This document shows, piece by piece, positions 1-9,698 of a stretch of 64,000 nucleotides of DNA. Source of the stretch: Pseudarthrobacter siccitolerans (GTDB lineage: Bacteria > Actinomycetota > Actinomycetes > Actinomycetales > Micrococcaceae); assembly GCF_030823375.1 (NCBI RefSeq), contig NZ_JAUSXB010000001.1, positions 2,914,001 through 2,978,000 on the forward strand. The letters run 5' to 3'. The position numbers and the translations under genes were made by a program. The first letter of the stretch is position 1; the number at the start of each line of letters is the position of its first letter. The notes below the pieces were generated by a model. That model searched no databases. It saw only the letters and a program-made list of their open reading frames with translations, and was not told the origin of the DNA.

Positions 1-2379
1 CACGCCTCCGACTGGATCGCGGAGTGGATCGGCCCGGAGGAACCCGTTGTCGCTGCCCCCGGAGAGCGCCCCGGCTTTGCCCTCCGCAAGACTTTTACCC
101 TGGACGCCGCGCCCGCCTTCGCCCGCGCGTACGCCACGGCTCACGGCATCTATGAGCTGTTCCTCAACGGCCAGCAGGTAGGCGACCAGCAGCTCACCCC
201 CGGCTCCACCAGCTACAACACCACCCTGCAGGTGCAGGCCTACGACGTCACCGCGCTGCTGCGCCCCGGCACCAACACCATCCGCGCCATCCTCACGGAC
301 GGCTGGTACCGCGGAACCTTCGGATTCACGCGCGACGCCGACATGTACGGCACGCACACCGCTTTCCTTGCGCAGCTGGAGATGCTGTCCGGCGGCCGCA
401 CGAGGATGATCGGCACGGACCGCTCGTGGCTGGTGTCAGAAACGGAGATCCTCAGCGCCGACCTGATGGCCGGACAGCGGGTGGACTTCAGGATTCCGCA
501 GGATTCAGTCAGGGGAGAGGTGGCAACCGCGGCGCGGGCCGCCGTCACGCAGGGCTACGAAACCCTCACCGGCCCGGTGGCACCGCCCACCAGGATCGTG
601 GAGGAACTTGCACCAGTAGCCGTAACCCGCCTCGTGAGTGGTCACCAGGTGGTGGACTTCGGCCAGAACATCCACGGCTGGGTCCGCCTCACCAGGCTTG
701 GGGCGCCGGGGGAGACTGTCACGCTCGTGCATGGCGAGGCGCTGGACGGCAACGGCGACGTGACCCAGGATCACCTGCGCCCGCTCGACTTCCGCAACCC
801 CGGGCAGTTCCTGGCCGCCGGGCAAGTCGATGAGGTGACGGGATCGGGCGCCCCGGGAGAAGTATTCGAACCGCGGCATACCACCCATGGCTTCCAGTAC
901 CTGTCCATTCGGGGCCTTACCGCGGACCTGGCCCCGGAGGACATTACCGCCTGCCTGGTCCAGACGGATCTTGAACCCCTCGGCAGCTTCACCTGCAGCG
1001 ATGAGCGCCTGAACAAGCTCCACGAGATAGTGCAGTGGAGCTTCCGGGACAACGCCTGCGAGGTGCCCACCGACTGCCCGCAGCGGGAAAAAGCCGGCTG
1101 GACGGGGGATTGGCAGCTGTTTATTCCTACGGCGGCATATCTTTACGACGTCGCCGGCTTTTCACGGAAATGGCTGAACGACGTCCGCGCCGACCAGTGG
1201 GAGAACGGCGTCATTGCCAACATCTCGCCCTCGCCCGGTCCTGACACCACTTCTGCCGACTTTATGGCCTTCGTCAACGGCTCGGCCGGCTGGGGCGACG
1301 CCATCGTGATGGTGCCGTGGGAGCTGTACCTGGCCACGGGCGACGCCGGAATCCTCGCGGAGAACTGGGAGGCGATGAAGCGGTGGGCGGGCTTTGTCCG
1401 GACCGCCGCCGAATCCAACCGGCACGCGGATCGCGCGGCGGCCAGCCCAACACCGGCACCCCACGAACAGTACCTCTGGGACACCGGCTTCCACTGGGGC
1501 GAATGGATGGAACCTGACGGTCCGGAACCGGACTTGTTCGCCGCCCGCTCCGCCGATCACGGCATCGTGGCCACCGCCTACTACCGAAACTCCACCGCCC
1601 TGCTGGCTAAGGTCGCGCAGGTCATTGGCCGCGCGGAGGAAGCCGCCGCGCTCGCCGAACTTTCCGAAAACATCCGCCGGGCCTGGGAGACGGAATACCT
1701 GGACTCCTCCGGGCACGTCACCCAACCCAGCCAGGCCAATTGCGTCCGCGCGCTCGCCTTTGATCTTGTCAGCCCGGCGCGGCGCGGCACTGTCACGGCC
1801 CAGGTGGTCTCGCTGATCAGGGCCGCCGGCACCCACGTGGGGACGGGCTTCCTGGCCACGCCCTACCTGCTGCCGGTCCTTGCCGACAACGGTGAACTGG
1901 GCCTCGCCTACGAGCTGCTGATGCAGGACTCGGAGCCCTCCTGGCTGGCGATGGTGGACCGCGGCGCCACCACCATGTGGGAGCTGTGGAACGGCATCGA
2001 CGCCGACGGCAACCCGCACCAGTCCCTGAACCACTACAGCAAAGGCGCCGTGGCGTCCTTCCTCCACCGCTACACCGCAGGCCTGCGGCAGGCTTCCGGC
2101 AGCGCCGGCTACGAACGGATCATGATCGAGCCGCGTCCCGGCGCCGGCCTGACCTCAGCGGCCACCTCGCATCAAGGCCCCCATGGCCTGATTGAGGTCG
2201 AATGGATAACGGCCAACGGCGGGCTGCAGCTGCGTGCCACCGTCCCGGCCGGGACCACTGCCGAAGTCCACCTGCCCGGCCAGCCGCCCGCCGCCGTCGG
2301 ACCTGGAAAGCATCACTTCGTCGCCCCCGCCCCTCGCGGGACAACCAAAAACCCCCAGCTTGTAAGGAGCGCGCCATGA
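1..2379 (+). CDS. alpha-L-rhamnosidase, GH78 (5' end outside window)
   Basis: The reading frame is open from the first base, so 792 residues are visible and roughly 100 N-terminal residues are missing compared with typical GH78 enzymes of about 900. The family hydrolyses terminal alpha-L-rhamnose from plant glycosides and rhamnogalacturonan fragments. The visible part starts in the N-terminal beta-sandwich region ([13 protein letters not shown], then GWYRG). It carries the family motif [13 protein letters not shown] near residue 355 at the start of the catalytic (alpha/alpha)6 barrel, and [10 protein letters not shown] near residue 660, which holds the region of the second catalytic acid. A C-terminal beta-sandwich follows. 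The stop overlaps the next start (ATGA), so it heads an operon with two alpha/beta hydrolases that may de-esterify the same plant material. Confidence 0.93.
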   Translation, partial: HASDWIAEWIGPEEPVVAAPGERPGFALRKTFTLDAAPAFARAYATAHGIYELFLNGQQVGDQQLTPGSTSYNTTLQVQAYDVTALLRPGTNTIRAILTDGWYRGTFGFTRDADMYGTHTAFLAQLEMLSGGRTRMIGTDRSWLVSETEILSADLMAGQRVDFRIPQDSVRGEVATAARAAVTQGYETLTGPVAPPTRIVEELAPVAVTRLVSGHQVVDFGQNIHGWVRLTRLGAPGETVTLVHGEALDGNGDVTQDHLRPLDFRNPGQFLAAGQVDEVTGSGAPGEVFEPRHTTHGFQYLSIRGLTADLAPEDITACLVQTDLEPLGSFTCSDERLNKLHEIVQWSFRDNACEVPTDCPQREKAGWTGDWQLFIPTAAYLYDVAGFSRKWLNDVRADQWENGVIANISPSPGPDTTSADFMAFVNGSAGWGDAIVMVPWELYLATGDAGILAENWEAMKRWAGFVRTAAESNRHADRAAASPTPAPHEQYLWDTGFHWGEWMEPDGPEPDLFAARSADHGIVATAYYRNSTALLAKVAQVIGRAEEAAALAELSENIRRAWETEYLDSSGHVTQPSQANCVRALAFDLVSPARRGTVTAQVVSLIRAAGTHVGTGFLATPYLLPVLADNGELGLAYELLMQDSEPSWLAMVDRGATTMWELWNGIDADGNPHQSLNHYSKGAVASFLHRYTAGLRQASGSAGYERIMIEPRPGAGLTSAATSHQGPHGLIEVEWITANGGLQLRATVPAGTTAEVHLPGQPPAAVGPGKHHFVAPAPRGTTKNPQLVRSAP

Positions 2380-3368
2380 GTGTCAACGAAGCCACCGAGG
2401 TCTACGAAACAGGATCCTTTGATACGGCCCGGCCCGGCGGTGTGGACGTTCCCCCTTTCCCCGTCTTTGACGCCCCGGGCATCCCTGAAAACATCTCGGA
2501 CGTTTCCGCAGTGCACCGCGAAGTCACCTACGCGCGCGCCCTCGGGTTCCGGCCGCTCAAGATGGACATCTGGCTGCCGCGCCAGGCCACCGCACCGGTG
2601 CCACTGGTGGTGTGGGTCCACGGCGGAGCTTTCCAGCTGGGCGACCGCCGCGAGCTGCCGCCCACCTTCGCGCCCAATTCCGTATTCCGCCTCCTCAACG
2701 AGGCCGGGATTGCCTGCGCCACCGCTGATTACCGGCATTGCCTGGAGGCGCCGTTCCCGGCGCAGCTGCACGACCTGAAGGCGGCAGTCCGCTACCTCCG
2801 GGAATTCGCGGAAGGCCTCGGCGTCGACCCGGAGCGGTTCGGGGCCTGGGGCGAATCCGCGGGCGGCCACCTGGTGGCACTGCTGGGATTGACCGGCGGC
2901 CGGGAGGACCTGCACGGCGGGTTGGGTGCGCAGGCGCACTCCAGCGGCATCAGCGCCGTCGTCGACTTCTACGGAGTCTCCTCACTGGTGGATATCCCGC
3001 CCATGAATACTCCGGACGGACTGTTGCCGCCAGCATTGACCGCCGCTGTTCCGGCCGGAATGTCCCTGCAGCCCGAGTACATGCTCGTGGGCGGCTCCGA
3101 CGACCCCGCGCTACTGGCCGCCGCCAGCCCGGTCAGCTACGTCACCGCCGACGCAGCGCCCTTCCTGCTGATCCATGGCGACAGTGACGGCCTGGTGCCG
3201 CACTCCCAGACCGACCTGCTGGCCGCGGCGCTCGCCACAGCAGGCGTGGAACATGAAGTGGTCACCATCAAAGGCGGGGACCACTGCTTCTTTGGTGCGG
3301 AGGACCAGCTGGATGCCATCCTTGCCGCCGCCGTCCGGTTCTTCTCCGAGAAGCTGGGCCGGCCGTGA
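2376..3368 (+). CDS. alpha/beta hydrolase (esterase/lipase, BD-FAE/HSL-like)
   Basis: A 330-residue hydrolase whose ATG overlaps the rhamnosidase stop, with a GTAAGGAG ribosome site at 2362. The oxyanion motif WVHGGAF, the nucleophile elbow [10 protein letters not shown], a late acidic residue in LLIHGDSDG and the histidine in GGDHCFF make a complete Ser-Asp-His triad. There is no signal peptide, so it should be cytoplasmic. Position in the rhamnosidase operon suggests it removes acetyl or other acyl groups from imported plant oligosaccharides; that role is inferred from context. A longer in-frame reading exists upstream but runs inside the rhamnosidase gene and has no better start. Confidence 0.9.
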   Translation: MSVNEATEVYETGSFDTARPGGVDVPPFPVFDAPGIPENISDVSAVHREVTYARALGFRPLKMDIWLPRQATAPVPLVVWVHGGAFQLGDRRELPPTFAPNSVFRLLNEAGIACATADYRHCLEAPFPAQLHDLKAAVRYLREFAEGLGVDPERFGAWGESAGGHLVALLGLTGGREDLHGGLGAQAHSSGISAVVDFYGVSSLVDIPPMNTPDGLLPPALTAAVPAGMSLQPEYMLVGGSDDPALLAAASPVSYVTADAAPFLLIHGDSDGLVPHSQTDLLAAALATAGVEHEVVTIKGGDHCFFGAEDQLDAILAAAVRFFSEKLGRP

Positions 3369-4309
3369 CAGCGCCGCAGCAGGAGACCTCTGCTCCTGCC
3401 GACGACGGGTCGCTCGCTCCCGACGCCGGTTTCGCCCAGTACCTGGCGGCGCCGGAAGGCCCGGAAACCCTGCCGGGCCAGGCCGGCCCCGACGTTCCCA
3501 TCCGCACCGTCACCGCGGATGGCCGGCGCGGCCCGGTGACCATCCGTATCTACGGGGAAACACCGCGGACAGCCGGAGCCGGGCTGGTGTGGCTCCACGG
3601 CGGAGGCTTCGTCAGCGGCGGGCTGGACATGCCCGAATCCGACTACCTGGGCCGGGTGCTGGCCTCGTCCGGAACGCCGGTACTGTCGGTGGATTACCGT
3701 CTGGCGCGCGACGGCGTGCACTTCCCCGTGCCCCACGAGGACGCTTTGGCTGCCTGGTTCTGGATCCGCAGGAACGCCGCGGAGCTTGGGCTGGATCCGG
3801 AACTGTTGTGCCTGGGCGGAGCGGGCGCCGGCGGAAACCTCGCCGTGGGCGCCGCGCTGTACCTGACGGACGCCGGAAAACCGCTCCCCGCGAAGCTCCT
3901 CCTGGCCTATCCCTTCCTTCACGCCGAGTTGCCGCCACCTGCGGGCGGACTGGACGAGGACGTGATGGCGACTCTCCCCAGGCACCTTCGCTTCACCCTT
4001 GAGGACTGCGTGCGGAATGCGGAGAACTACGTGGGCGGGCCAGTGAGCATGGCGTCCTCGTACGCTATGCCGGGCTACGCCGATCCTTCCGGACTGCCGC
4101 CGACCGCAATCGTCGCATGCGAGTACGACGACGTCCGCGGCTCCTCCGAGCTCTTCGCCGCCAACCTTCAACGTGCCGGTGTTCCGGTGTCCTTCTTCCT
4201 GGCCCGCGGCGCCGTCCACGGGCACCTCAACCATGCGGCGGGCAGCCCCGAGGCGCAGCCCGTCCTGGACTTCCTGGCGCAGGAACTGGCTTCGGCAAAG
4301 GCGGTGTGA
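3365..4309 (+). CDS. HSL-type alpha/beta hydrolase lacking the nucleophile serine
   Basis: A 314-residue protein starting at a GTG that overlaps the previous stop (GTGA). It has the hormone-sensitive-lipase family layout: HGGGF near residue 79, a late acidic cluster in [11 protein letters not shown] and the histidine in GAVHGHLN. However, the expected elbow GDSAGG reads GAGAGG (residues 152-157), so the nucleophile serine is glycine 154 and the preceding Asp is Ala. The gene is otherwise intact, with normal codon use and neighbours. It is therefore either a non-catalytic relative (binding or regulatory) or uses an unusual mechanism. It ends 49 bases before the convergent GntR gene. Confidence 0.85.
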   Translation: MTAPQQETSAPADDGSLAPDAGFAQYLAAPEGPETLPGQAGPDVPIRTVTADGRRGPVTIRIYGETPRTAGAGLVWLHGGGFVSGGLDMPESDYLGRVLASSGTPVLSVDYRLARDGVHFPVPHEDALAAWFWIRRNAAELGLDPELLCLGGAGAGGNLAVGAALYLTDAGKPLPAKLLLAYPFLHAELPPPAGGLDEDVMATLPRHLRFTLEDCVRNAENYVGGPVSMASSYAMPGYADPSGLPPTAIVACEYDDVRGSSELFAANLQRAGVPVSFFLARGAVHGHLNHAAGSPEAQPVLDFLAQELASAKAV

Positions 4310-4358
4310 GCACCAGGTCTTTCGCGCTTAAACACGTGCCCCGCAGGCCTGGCTTAAT

Positions 4359-5123
4359 TCAGCGGTTTGCCAGCCCGGTGGCCTGCGGAGCGCCGTCCGA
4401 GTGATGGTGGATGGACCAAATCTGGCCCATCTCCTCCGTGGACTGTTCCACGATTCTGCTCATCGCGGCATGCGCAGCGCCGGACTCCCCGCGCTGGACG
4501 GCGCTCGCCACGTCCACATGCAGCTGCAGGGCCTCATGATGCGGCAGATGCGGCATCAGGCCGTGCTCTGTCCTTCCGGTGAGGACCTCGGCCACCAGGT
4601 TCTGGAGTTGGGAAAACATGGCATTGCCGGAGGCTTTGAGCACGGCTGCATGGAACTCCACGTCGAGCTGGAGGAACTCATCCTGATCGCCCCGCTGGCC
4701 GGCTGCCCATAACCGTGCTGCGAGGGAGACGAGTTCGCTGCCGGCATCCCAGGATGCCCGTTCGGCGGCAAGGCGGGCAGCTTGCGGTTCTATCGCGCCG
4801 CGCAGTTCATTGAGCGACTGCAGTTGCTCCAGCCGGCGCGAAGACGCCAGCCGCCAGCGGATCACCTCCGGGTCGTAGAGGTTCCAGAATTCTTCAGGTT
4901 GCACCACTGTGCCGAAGCGCCGGCGGGATGCGAGCATTCCTTTGGACGAGAGCACGCGCGCGGCCTCCCGGACCACCGAACGGGATACGCCGTGCTGCTC
5001 CTCCAGCTCATCCAGCCTCAGAAGTGAGTGCGCTGCCAGCTGCCCGTCGGCGATCGCGAGCCCGAGACGCTGCACCAGTGACGCATGCAGGTCAATCGGA
5101 GACTCCGCCTTTGGGGTTTTCAT
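4359..5123 (-). CDS. GntR/FadR-type transcriptional regulator (FCD domain)
   Basis: A 254-residue regulator. The N-terminal winged helix-turn-helix spans about residues 15-80 (LDELEEQHGVSRSVVREAAR, then a wing with RRRFGTVV). The C-terminal FCD domain has the ELRGAIEPQAARLAAER and DVEFHAAVLKASGN segments typical of sugar-acid sensing FadR members. It is divergent from the ABC importer/galactonate operon across a 138-base gap containing a near-perfect palindrome, so it probably represses that operon and responds to a sugar acid or its keto-deoxy derivative. The ligand is inferred from neighbours only. Confidence 0.88.
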   Translation of the reverse strand: MKTPKAESPIDLHASLVQRLGLAIADGQLAAHSLLRLDELEEQHGVSRSVVREAARVLSSKGMLASRRRFGTVVQPEEFWNLYDPEVIRWRLASSRRLEQLQSLNELRGAIEPQAARLAAERASWDAGSELVSLAARLWAAGQRGDQDEFLQLDVEFHAAVLKASGNAMFSQLQNLVAEVLTGRTEHGLMPHLPHHEALQLHVDVASAVQRGESGAAHAAMSRIVEQSTEEMGQIWSIHHHSDGAPQATGLANR

Positions 5124-5153
5124 GGCTAAATCATACGGGTAGGGGCTGGGGGG

Positions 5154-5183
5154 TTGTCTAAATCTGCCTTATTTATCTATGCT
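5154..5183 (+). promoter_or_regulatory. Candidate promoter of the sugar ABC/galactonate operon
   Basis: TTGTCT at 5154-5159 and TATGCT at 5178-5183 are separated by 18 bases and read toward the binding-protein gene. Transcription would start near 5190, just before the palindrome at 5195. Assigned by eye from hexamer similarity. Confidence 0.45.
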
Positions 5184-5194
5184 GGCTCTCAAAG

Positions 5195-5214
5195 CAGATG
5201 TAACGATGCATCTG
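5195..5214. promoter_or_regulatory. Candidate operator for the divergent GntR/FadR regulator
   Basis: CAGATGTAACGATGCATCTG is an inverted repeat with perfect 6-base arms (CAGATG and CATCTG) and 16 of 20 symmetric positions. It lies just downstream of the likely transcription start, in the gap between the regulator and the operon it faces, a common position for FadR-type repressor sites. Confidence 0.5.
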
Positions 5215-5261
5215 TAGGAGGCTGGACAGTGGCGTCAGCCCTCACAAGCAAGGGAGTCGTA

Positions 5262-6557
5262 ATGAAGCGACGTGCAGTAATGAAGTACGCGGCAGTTGCC
5301 GCCGCACTTTCGCTCGGGCTGACCGCCTGCAGCGGCGGTGGTGGCAGCAATGACGCCAAGGAATCCGGAACCGTCCGGGTTACCTTGGCCAACCACGTCT
5401 GGACTGAAGGCATCAAGGCAGCCATTCCGGAATTCGAGAAGTCCAGCGGGCTCAAGGTTGAACTGACCCAGCTGGGCGAAGACCAGCTCTCAGACCAGTA
5501 CAACGTCAAGCTCAACGCCGGCAGCGATGAGATCGACGTCATGATGTACCGCCCGCTGCAGGAAGGCAAGGCGTTCGCCAAGAACGGCTACCTCGCCGAC
5601 CTCACGTCCAAGGTTTCGGCGGACTCCGCCTGGGACTGGAAGGACTACCAGGAGGGCCCCGTTAAGGCCACCACCGCTGACGGCAAGGTGGTCGGTGTCC
5701 CGATCATCACCGAACGCGAAGTCCTCTACTACCGCAAGGACCTGCTGCAGGCAGCCGGTCTTCAGGTCCCTAAGACCATGGAAGAGCTTGAAGCTGCCGC
5801 GAAGGCCATCAAAGCCTCCAACCCGGACATCGCCGGCTTCGTGGCCCGCACCGGCAAGTCCACGGCCGTCACCCAGTTCTCCAGCTTCCTGTACAGCTTC
5901 GGCGGGGACTTCACCGATTCCAGCGGCAAGTCGGCCGTCAACACCGCCGAAGCCAAGAAGGCCTATGCCTACTACGGGGGCCTGATCAAGAACTACGGCC
6001 CCGCCAATGTCAGCACAGACATGAGCTGGCCCGAGGCCATGGCCATCTTCACCCAGGGCAAGGCCGCCTTCTACACGGAGGCAGACTCGCTGTACAAAAA
6101 TGCCACTGATCCCGCAAAGTCCAAGGTGGCGGACACCGTTGGATTCGCACCCCTGCCCGCGGGCCCCGCAGGTTCCAAGCCCTACAACATCCCCTCCTGG
6201 GGCCTGGCCGTGAACGAGGCCTCCAGCAACCAGGACAACGCCTGGAAGTTCATCCAGTGGGCCACGAGCAAGGAACGTACGCTGGCTGCACAGAAGGCCG
6301 GTGTCCCCGGACCCCGCTCATCTGTCTGGTCCAACGCCGAGGGAACTTCCACCTACCCCAAGGACCTCGCAGATGCCATCGCCGTCAGTGCAAAGAACGG
6401 CATCGGCCATGACCGTCCCCAGGTTGTCACCGTAGGCAAGGCCCGGGAAATTGTAGGCGAGCCGATCGTTGCAAGCATCACCGGCGCCGACGCCTCCGCG
6501 GCGGCCGACTCGGCCCACGATGCATTCCAGAAATTCCTGGACAGCGAAAAGAAGTAA
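5262..6557 (+). CDS. ABC sugar transporter substrate-binding lipoprotein
   Basis: A 431-residue family-1 extracellular solute-binding protein. The ATG at 5262 is chosen over an upstream in-frame start because it follows AGGGAG and opens a proper signal sequence (MKRRAVMKY, a hydrophobic stretch, then lipobox LTAC with the acylated Cys near residue 24). The mature part has the mixed alpha/beta fold of maltose/multiple-sugar binders. It would deliver a sugar or sugar acid to the two permeases downstream. A strong stem-loop follows the gene. No ATPase is encoded nearby, so a shared MsiK-type ATPase probably energises it. Confidence 0.92.
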   Translation: MKRRAVMKYAAVAAALSLGLTACSGGGGSNDAKESGTVRVTLANHVWTEGIKAAIPEFEKSSGLKVELTQLGEDQLSDQYNVKLNAGSDEIDVMMYRPLQEGKAFAKNGYLADLTSKVSADSAWDWKDYQEGPVKATTADGKVVGVPIITEREVLYYRKDLLQAAGLQVPKTMEELEAAAKAIKASNPDIAGFVARTGKSTAVTQFSSFLYSFGGDFTDSSGKSAVNTAEAKKAYAYYGGLIKNYGPANVSTDMSWPEAMAIFTQGKAAFYTEADSLYKNATDPAKSKVADTVGFAPLPAGPAGSKPYNIPSWGLAVNEASSNQDNAWKFIQWATSKERTLAAQKAGVPGPRSSVWSNAEGTSTYPKDLADAIAVSAKNGIGHDRPQVVTVGKAREIVGEPIVASITGADASAAADSAHDAFQKFLDSEKK

Positions 6558-6593
6558 CGCCCCCGGCGCTTGCGCGCCATGTGCACCACAGCC

Positions 6594-6626
6594 CGGCGGG
6601 ACGGCAGCCCCTTTGCCGTCCCGCCG
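6594..6626 (+). other. Intercistronic stem-loop after the binding-protein gene
   Basis: Arms CGGCGGGACGGCA (6594-6606) and TGCCGTCCCGCCG (6614-6626) form a perfect 13-bp stem with a 7-base loop, 37 bases after the stop codon. No T-tract follows, so it is more likely an mRNA stabiliser or partial attenuator that keeps binding-protein levels above permease levels than a full terminator. Confidence 0.8.
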
Positions 6627-6657
6627 CGGACCGCTCCCCCAACTCCTTAGGTGAACC

Positions 6658-7611
6658 ATGTCCGTAACGAACGCTCCCCGCAGCGCTCCCGCCCGCAGCG
6701 CCGGCCGCCCTCCCAGCCTTGGGGGGAACGTCTCCGCCTGGTCCAATCGGCACCGTAAATGGCTTTTTGCGGCGCCCGCGATGATCTTCGTCGGCGTCCT
6801 GATTGTTTTCCCGCTGGTGTGGACCCTGTACTTGAGCCTCACCGATTCGCAGGGTTCCGTCCGGGCCGCCACAGAGTTCATCGGCTTCCAGAACTACATG
6901 ACTGTTCTGGCTGACACCCAGCGCTTCTGGCCGGCGGTGGGACGTACGCTGACGTTCACCGGTGTTGCGCTGGCCTGCGAGGTGGTGCTCGGCATGGGCA
7001 TCGCACTGCTCCTTTGGCGTCCTTTCCGCGGTGAAAAGTGGGTCCGTGTGGCGATCCTGCTTCCGCTGGTGGCCACTCCGGTTGCCGTGGGCATGATGTG
7101 GCGCCTGATCTTCGATCCGAACATCGGCTTCGCCAACCAGTTGCTGGGCATGGTGGGCATCCCGCCGCAGCCTTGGCTTTCAGGCCAGGACACTGCGCTC
7201 GGAACCACCATCTTTATGGACGTCTGGCAGTGGACCCCCATGGTGGTACTGATCCTTCTGGCCGGCCTGACATCCCTCTCCGATGAGCCTGACGAAGCTG
7301 CCCGGGTGGACGGCGCCAACGCCTTCCAGCGCTTTTTCTACATCACGCTGCCCCTCATGATGCCCACTGTGATTGTCGCCATCCTGCTCCGCGGCATCGA
7401 CGCCCTGAAGACCTTCGACATCCTGTACGCCACCAAGGGCAAAGGTGGCGGGTCCTTCAACGAAGTGGAAACCCTGAACGTCTATGCCTACGGCCTGAGT
7501 TTCGATTACAACCAGTACGGGCTGTCGTCCGCCGTTTTGATCCTGTTCTTCATGATCATCATCGGCTCAATGTGGCTTCTGACCATGCGCAAGAAAGCGG
7601 TAAGCAAATGA
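6658..7611 (+). CDS. ABC sugar transporter permease (MalF/UgpA type)
   Basis: A 317-residue inner-membrane permease with about six predicted membrane segments, the first near residues 40-60 (WLFAAPAMIFVGVLIVFPLV). The EAA loop that contacts the ATPase reads EAARVDGANAFQRFFYITLP near residue 215. It follows the binding protein after a 100-base gap holding a stem-loop and overlaps the second permease (ATGA). The pair should form the channel of a carbohydrate importer. The downstream galactonate genes suggest a sugar acid or galactose-containing sugar as cargo. Confidence 0.92.
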   Translation: MSVTNAPRSAPARSAGRPPSLGGNVSAWSNRHRKWLFAAPAMIFVGVLIVFPLVWTLYLSLTDSQGSVRAATEFIGFQNYMTVLADTQRFWPAVGRTLTFTGVALACEVVLGMGIALLLWRPFRGEKWVRVAILLPLVATPVAVGMMWRLIFDPNIGFANQLLGMVGIPPQPWLSGQDTALGTTIFMDVWQWTPMVVLILLAGLTSLSDEPDEAARVDGANAFQRFFYITLPLMMPTVIVAILLRGIDALKTFDILYATKGKGGGSFNEVETLNVYAYGLSFDYNQYGLSSAVLILFFMIIIGSMWLLTMRKKAVSK

Positions 7612-8489
7612 CCGTCCTGACCCCAAGCAACACGTCCGACGGAAAGCTCCAGGTGCTGCGCCGCCGTCGGAAGCCCTTGTCCACAAGGCTCTACAAGACT
7701 TTCCGCGTGGTGGCCCTCATTGCCGTGGTGCTGTTCCTCATCGCCCCGTTGTTCTGGATGTTCCTTGCCTCCCTCAAGACCAACGTGGATATCTACGACA
7801 CCGGCAAGGCACTGTTCTTCACGCCCACCGGTGAGAACTACGCCAACGTGCTCCAGCGGAACAACTACTTTGTCTTCATCTTCAACAGCTTCTGGGTGGC
7901 CTTCGTCTCCACTGCGCTGTCGATCGTGCTTGGAGTTCCCGCCGCTTACGCGATGAGCCGCTTCACCATGCACCGCTCCGCCCTCGTGGTCCTGATGGCC
8001 CGCGTGATCCCTGGTGTGTCCTTGCTGGTGCCGTGGTACTACGTGTTCTCCAACCTGCGGATGGTGGGACGTTTCGAGGTGCTGATCCTCAGCCACATGT
8101 TCGTTGCGCTGCCGCTGATCGTCTACATCATGATGAGCTACTTCGATTCCCTGCCGCTGGAACTGGAGGAATCAGCCCAGGTGGACGGGCTCACCCCGAT
8201 CGGCGCCTTCCGCCTCATCACGCTGCCGCTGGCCGTATCCGGAATCGCCACCGCCGGCATCCTGTCCTTCATCTTTTCGTGGAACAACTTCATGTTTGCC
8301 CTGGTGCTTTCCGGCTCCAGCACCAAGACCCTGCCTGTTGCCATCTTCGACTTTGTCTCCTACGCCAGCATCGACTGGGGCGGCCTGATGGCGGCGGCCA
8401 CTGTGGTCACCATCCCGATCATGATCATTGCGCTCTTCACGCAGAAGTACATCGTGTCCGGCCTCACCGCCGGCGCCACCAAGGGCTAG
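7608..8489 (+). CDS. ABC sugar transporter permease (MalG/UgpE type)
   Basis: A 293-residue second permease whose ATG overlaps the previous stop. It has a charged N-terminus, about six membrane segments and the EAA-type loop EESAQVDGLTPIGAFRLITL near residue 190, ending with the MalG-like QKYIVSGLTAGATKG. It pairs with the preceding permease. Longer in-frame starts exist upstream but lie inside the first permease gene. Confidence 0.92.
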   Translation: MTVLTPSNTSDGKLQVLRRRRKPLSTRLYKTFRVVALIAVVLFLIAPLFWMFLASLKTNVDIYDTGKALFFTPTGENYANVLQRNNYFVFIFNSFWVAFVSTALSIVLGVPAAYAMSRFTMHRSALVVLMARVIPGVSLLVPWYYVFSNLRMVGRFEVLILSHMFVALPLIVYIMMSYFDSLPLELEESAQVDGLTPIGAFRLITLPLAVSGIATAGILSFIFSWNNFMFALVLSGSSTKTLPVAIFDFVSYASIDWGGLMAAATVVTIPIMIIALFTQKYIVSGLTAGATKG

Positions 8490-8496
8490 GCAACAG

Positions 8497-9645
8497 ATGA
8501 CACTCATCAGCAGGATTGAAACCTTCCTTGTCGCCCCGCGCTGGCTCTTCGTCCGGGTCGAGACGGACAGCGGGATTGTCGGCTGGGGTGAAGCAACGTG
8601 CGAGGGCCGCAGCGAAACCGTCCGCACCGCCGTCGAGCAACTGTCCGAGCTGCTGATCGGCAACGACGCCCTCCGGATCGAAGACCACTGGCAGGTGATG
8701 ACCAAGGGCTCGTTCTACCGGGGCGGCCCCATCCTGGCCAGTGCGGTATCGGGCCTCGACCAGGCCCTCTGGGACATCGCCGGCAAGCACTTCAATGCGC
8801 CCGTGCACCAACTGCTGGGCGGCCACGTCCGGGACCGGATCCGGATGTACGGCTGGGTGGGCGGCGATGAACCCAACGAGGTGGCTGACCAGATCAGCGC
8901 ACAGTTGGAGGTTGGCCTCACCGCGGTGAAGATGAATGCCAGCGGCAGGATGAGCCCGATCGCCTCGGTGGCCGAAATCGACGGCGTCGTCCGCCGCGTC
9001 GCTGCCGCCCGCGAAGTCCTCGGCGAACACCGCGACGTGGCGGTGGACTTCCACGGCCGCTTCAGTCTTGCCAACGCCCGCCGCGTTGCGCCGTTGCTGG
9101 AACCCTACCGGCCTTTCTTCCTCGAAGAACCGGTGGTCCCGGAAAACACGCACCTCCTGCGCGAGTTCACCTCGTCCACGACGACGCCGGTCTCCACCGG
9201 TGAGCGGCTTTACAACCGGCAGGAATTCCTGCCCGCGCTGCAGGCCGGCATTGCCGTGGCACAGCCCGATCTCTCCCACGCGGGCGGCATCACAGAGGTC
9301 CGCAAGATCGCCTCACTGGCGGAGGTTTACGAGGTGCAGCTGGCACCGCACTGCCCGCTGGGTCCGCTGGCACTCGCCGCGTGCCTTCAGGTGGGCTTCG
9401 CGACGCCCAACTTCCTGATCCAGGAACAAAGCATCGGTATCCACTACAACCGGGGTGCCGAGGTCCTGGACTATGTGGTGGACAAAACCCCGCTGAAGTT
9501 TGTGGAGGGGCACATCGAACGGCTCACCGGCCCGGGCCTGGGCATCGAGATCGACGAGGCCGTAGTCCGTGCCGCAGACAAACGCGGGCATGCGTGGCGC
9601 GGCCCCGTCTGGCGCCAGCCCGACGGCGCCTTCGCCGAGTGGTGA
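8497..9645 (+). CDS. dgoD: D-galactonate dehydratase
   Basis: A 382-residue enolase-superfamily enzyme, the length I recall for E. coli DgoD, which dehydrates D-galactonate to 2-keto-3-deoxygalactonate. The start ATG at 8497 gives the family N-terminus (MTLISRIETFLVAPRWLF). Visible active-site elements are AVDFHGR (metal Asp and catalytic His), FLEEPV and STGER (metal Glu residues), PDLSHAGGITE, and APHCPLGP (second catalytic His). The C-terminus ends in AEW as in DgoD. It begins 7 bases after the permease stop, so import and first catabolic step are co-transcribed. Related sugar-acid dehydratases cannot be excluded, but the motif match is close. Confidence 0.9.
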   Translation: MTLISRIETFLVAPRWLFVRVETDSGIVGWGEATCEGRSETVRTAVEQLSELLIGNDALRIEDHWQVMTKGSFYRGGPILASAVSGLDQALWDIAGKHFNAPVHQLLGGHVRDRIRMYGWVGGDEPNEVADQISAQLEVGLTAVKMNASGRMSPIASVAEIDGVVRRVAAAREVLGEHRDVAVDFHGRFSLANARRVAPLLEPYRPFFLEEPVVPENTHLLREFTSSTTTPVSTGERLYNRQEFLPALQAGIAVAQPDLSHAGGITEVRKIASLAEVYEVQLAPHCPLGPLALAACLQVGFATPNFLIQEQSIGIHYNRGAEVLDYVVDKTPLKFVEGHIERLTGPGLGIEIDEAVVRAADKRGHAWRGPVWRQPDGAFAEW

Positions 9646-9698
9646 TAGCCAGGACCGTGGGCGCCGGGATGGAGGCCCCTCTAAAGGAGAAACCCAGT

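Noticed and set aside
1162..2067. 301-codon frame antisense to the rhamnosidase
   Set aside because: No recognisable protein features and fully inside a well-supported gene.
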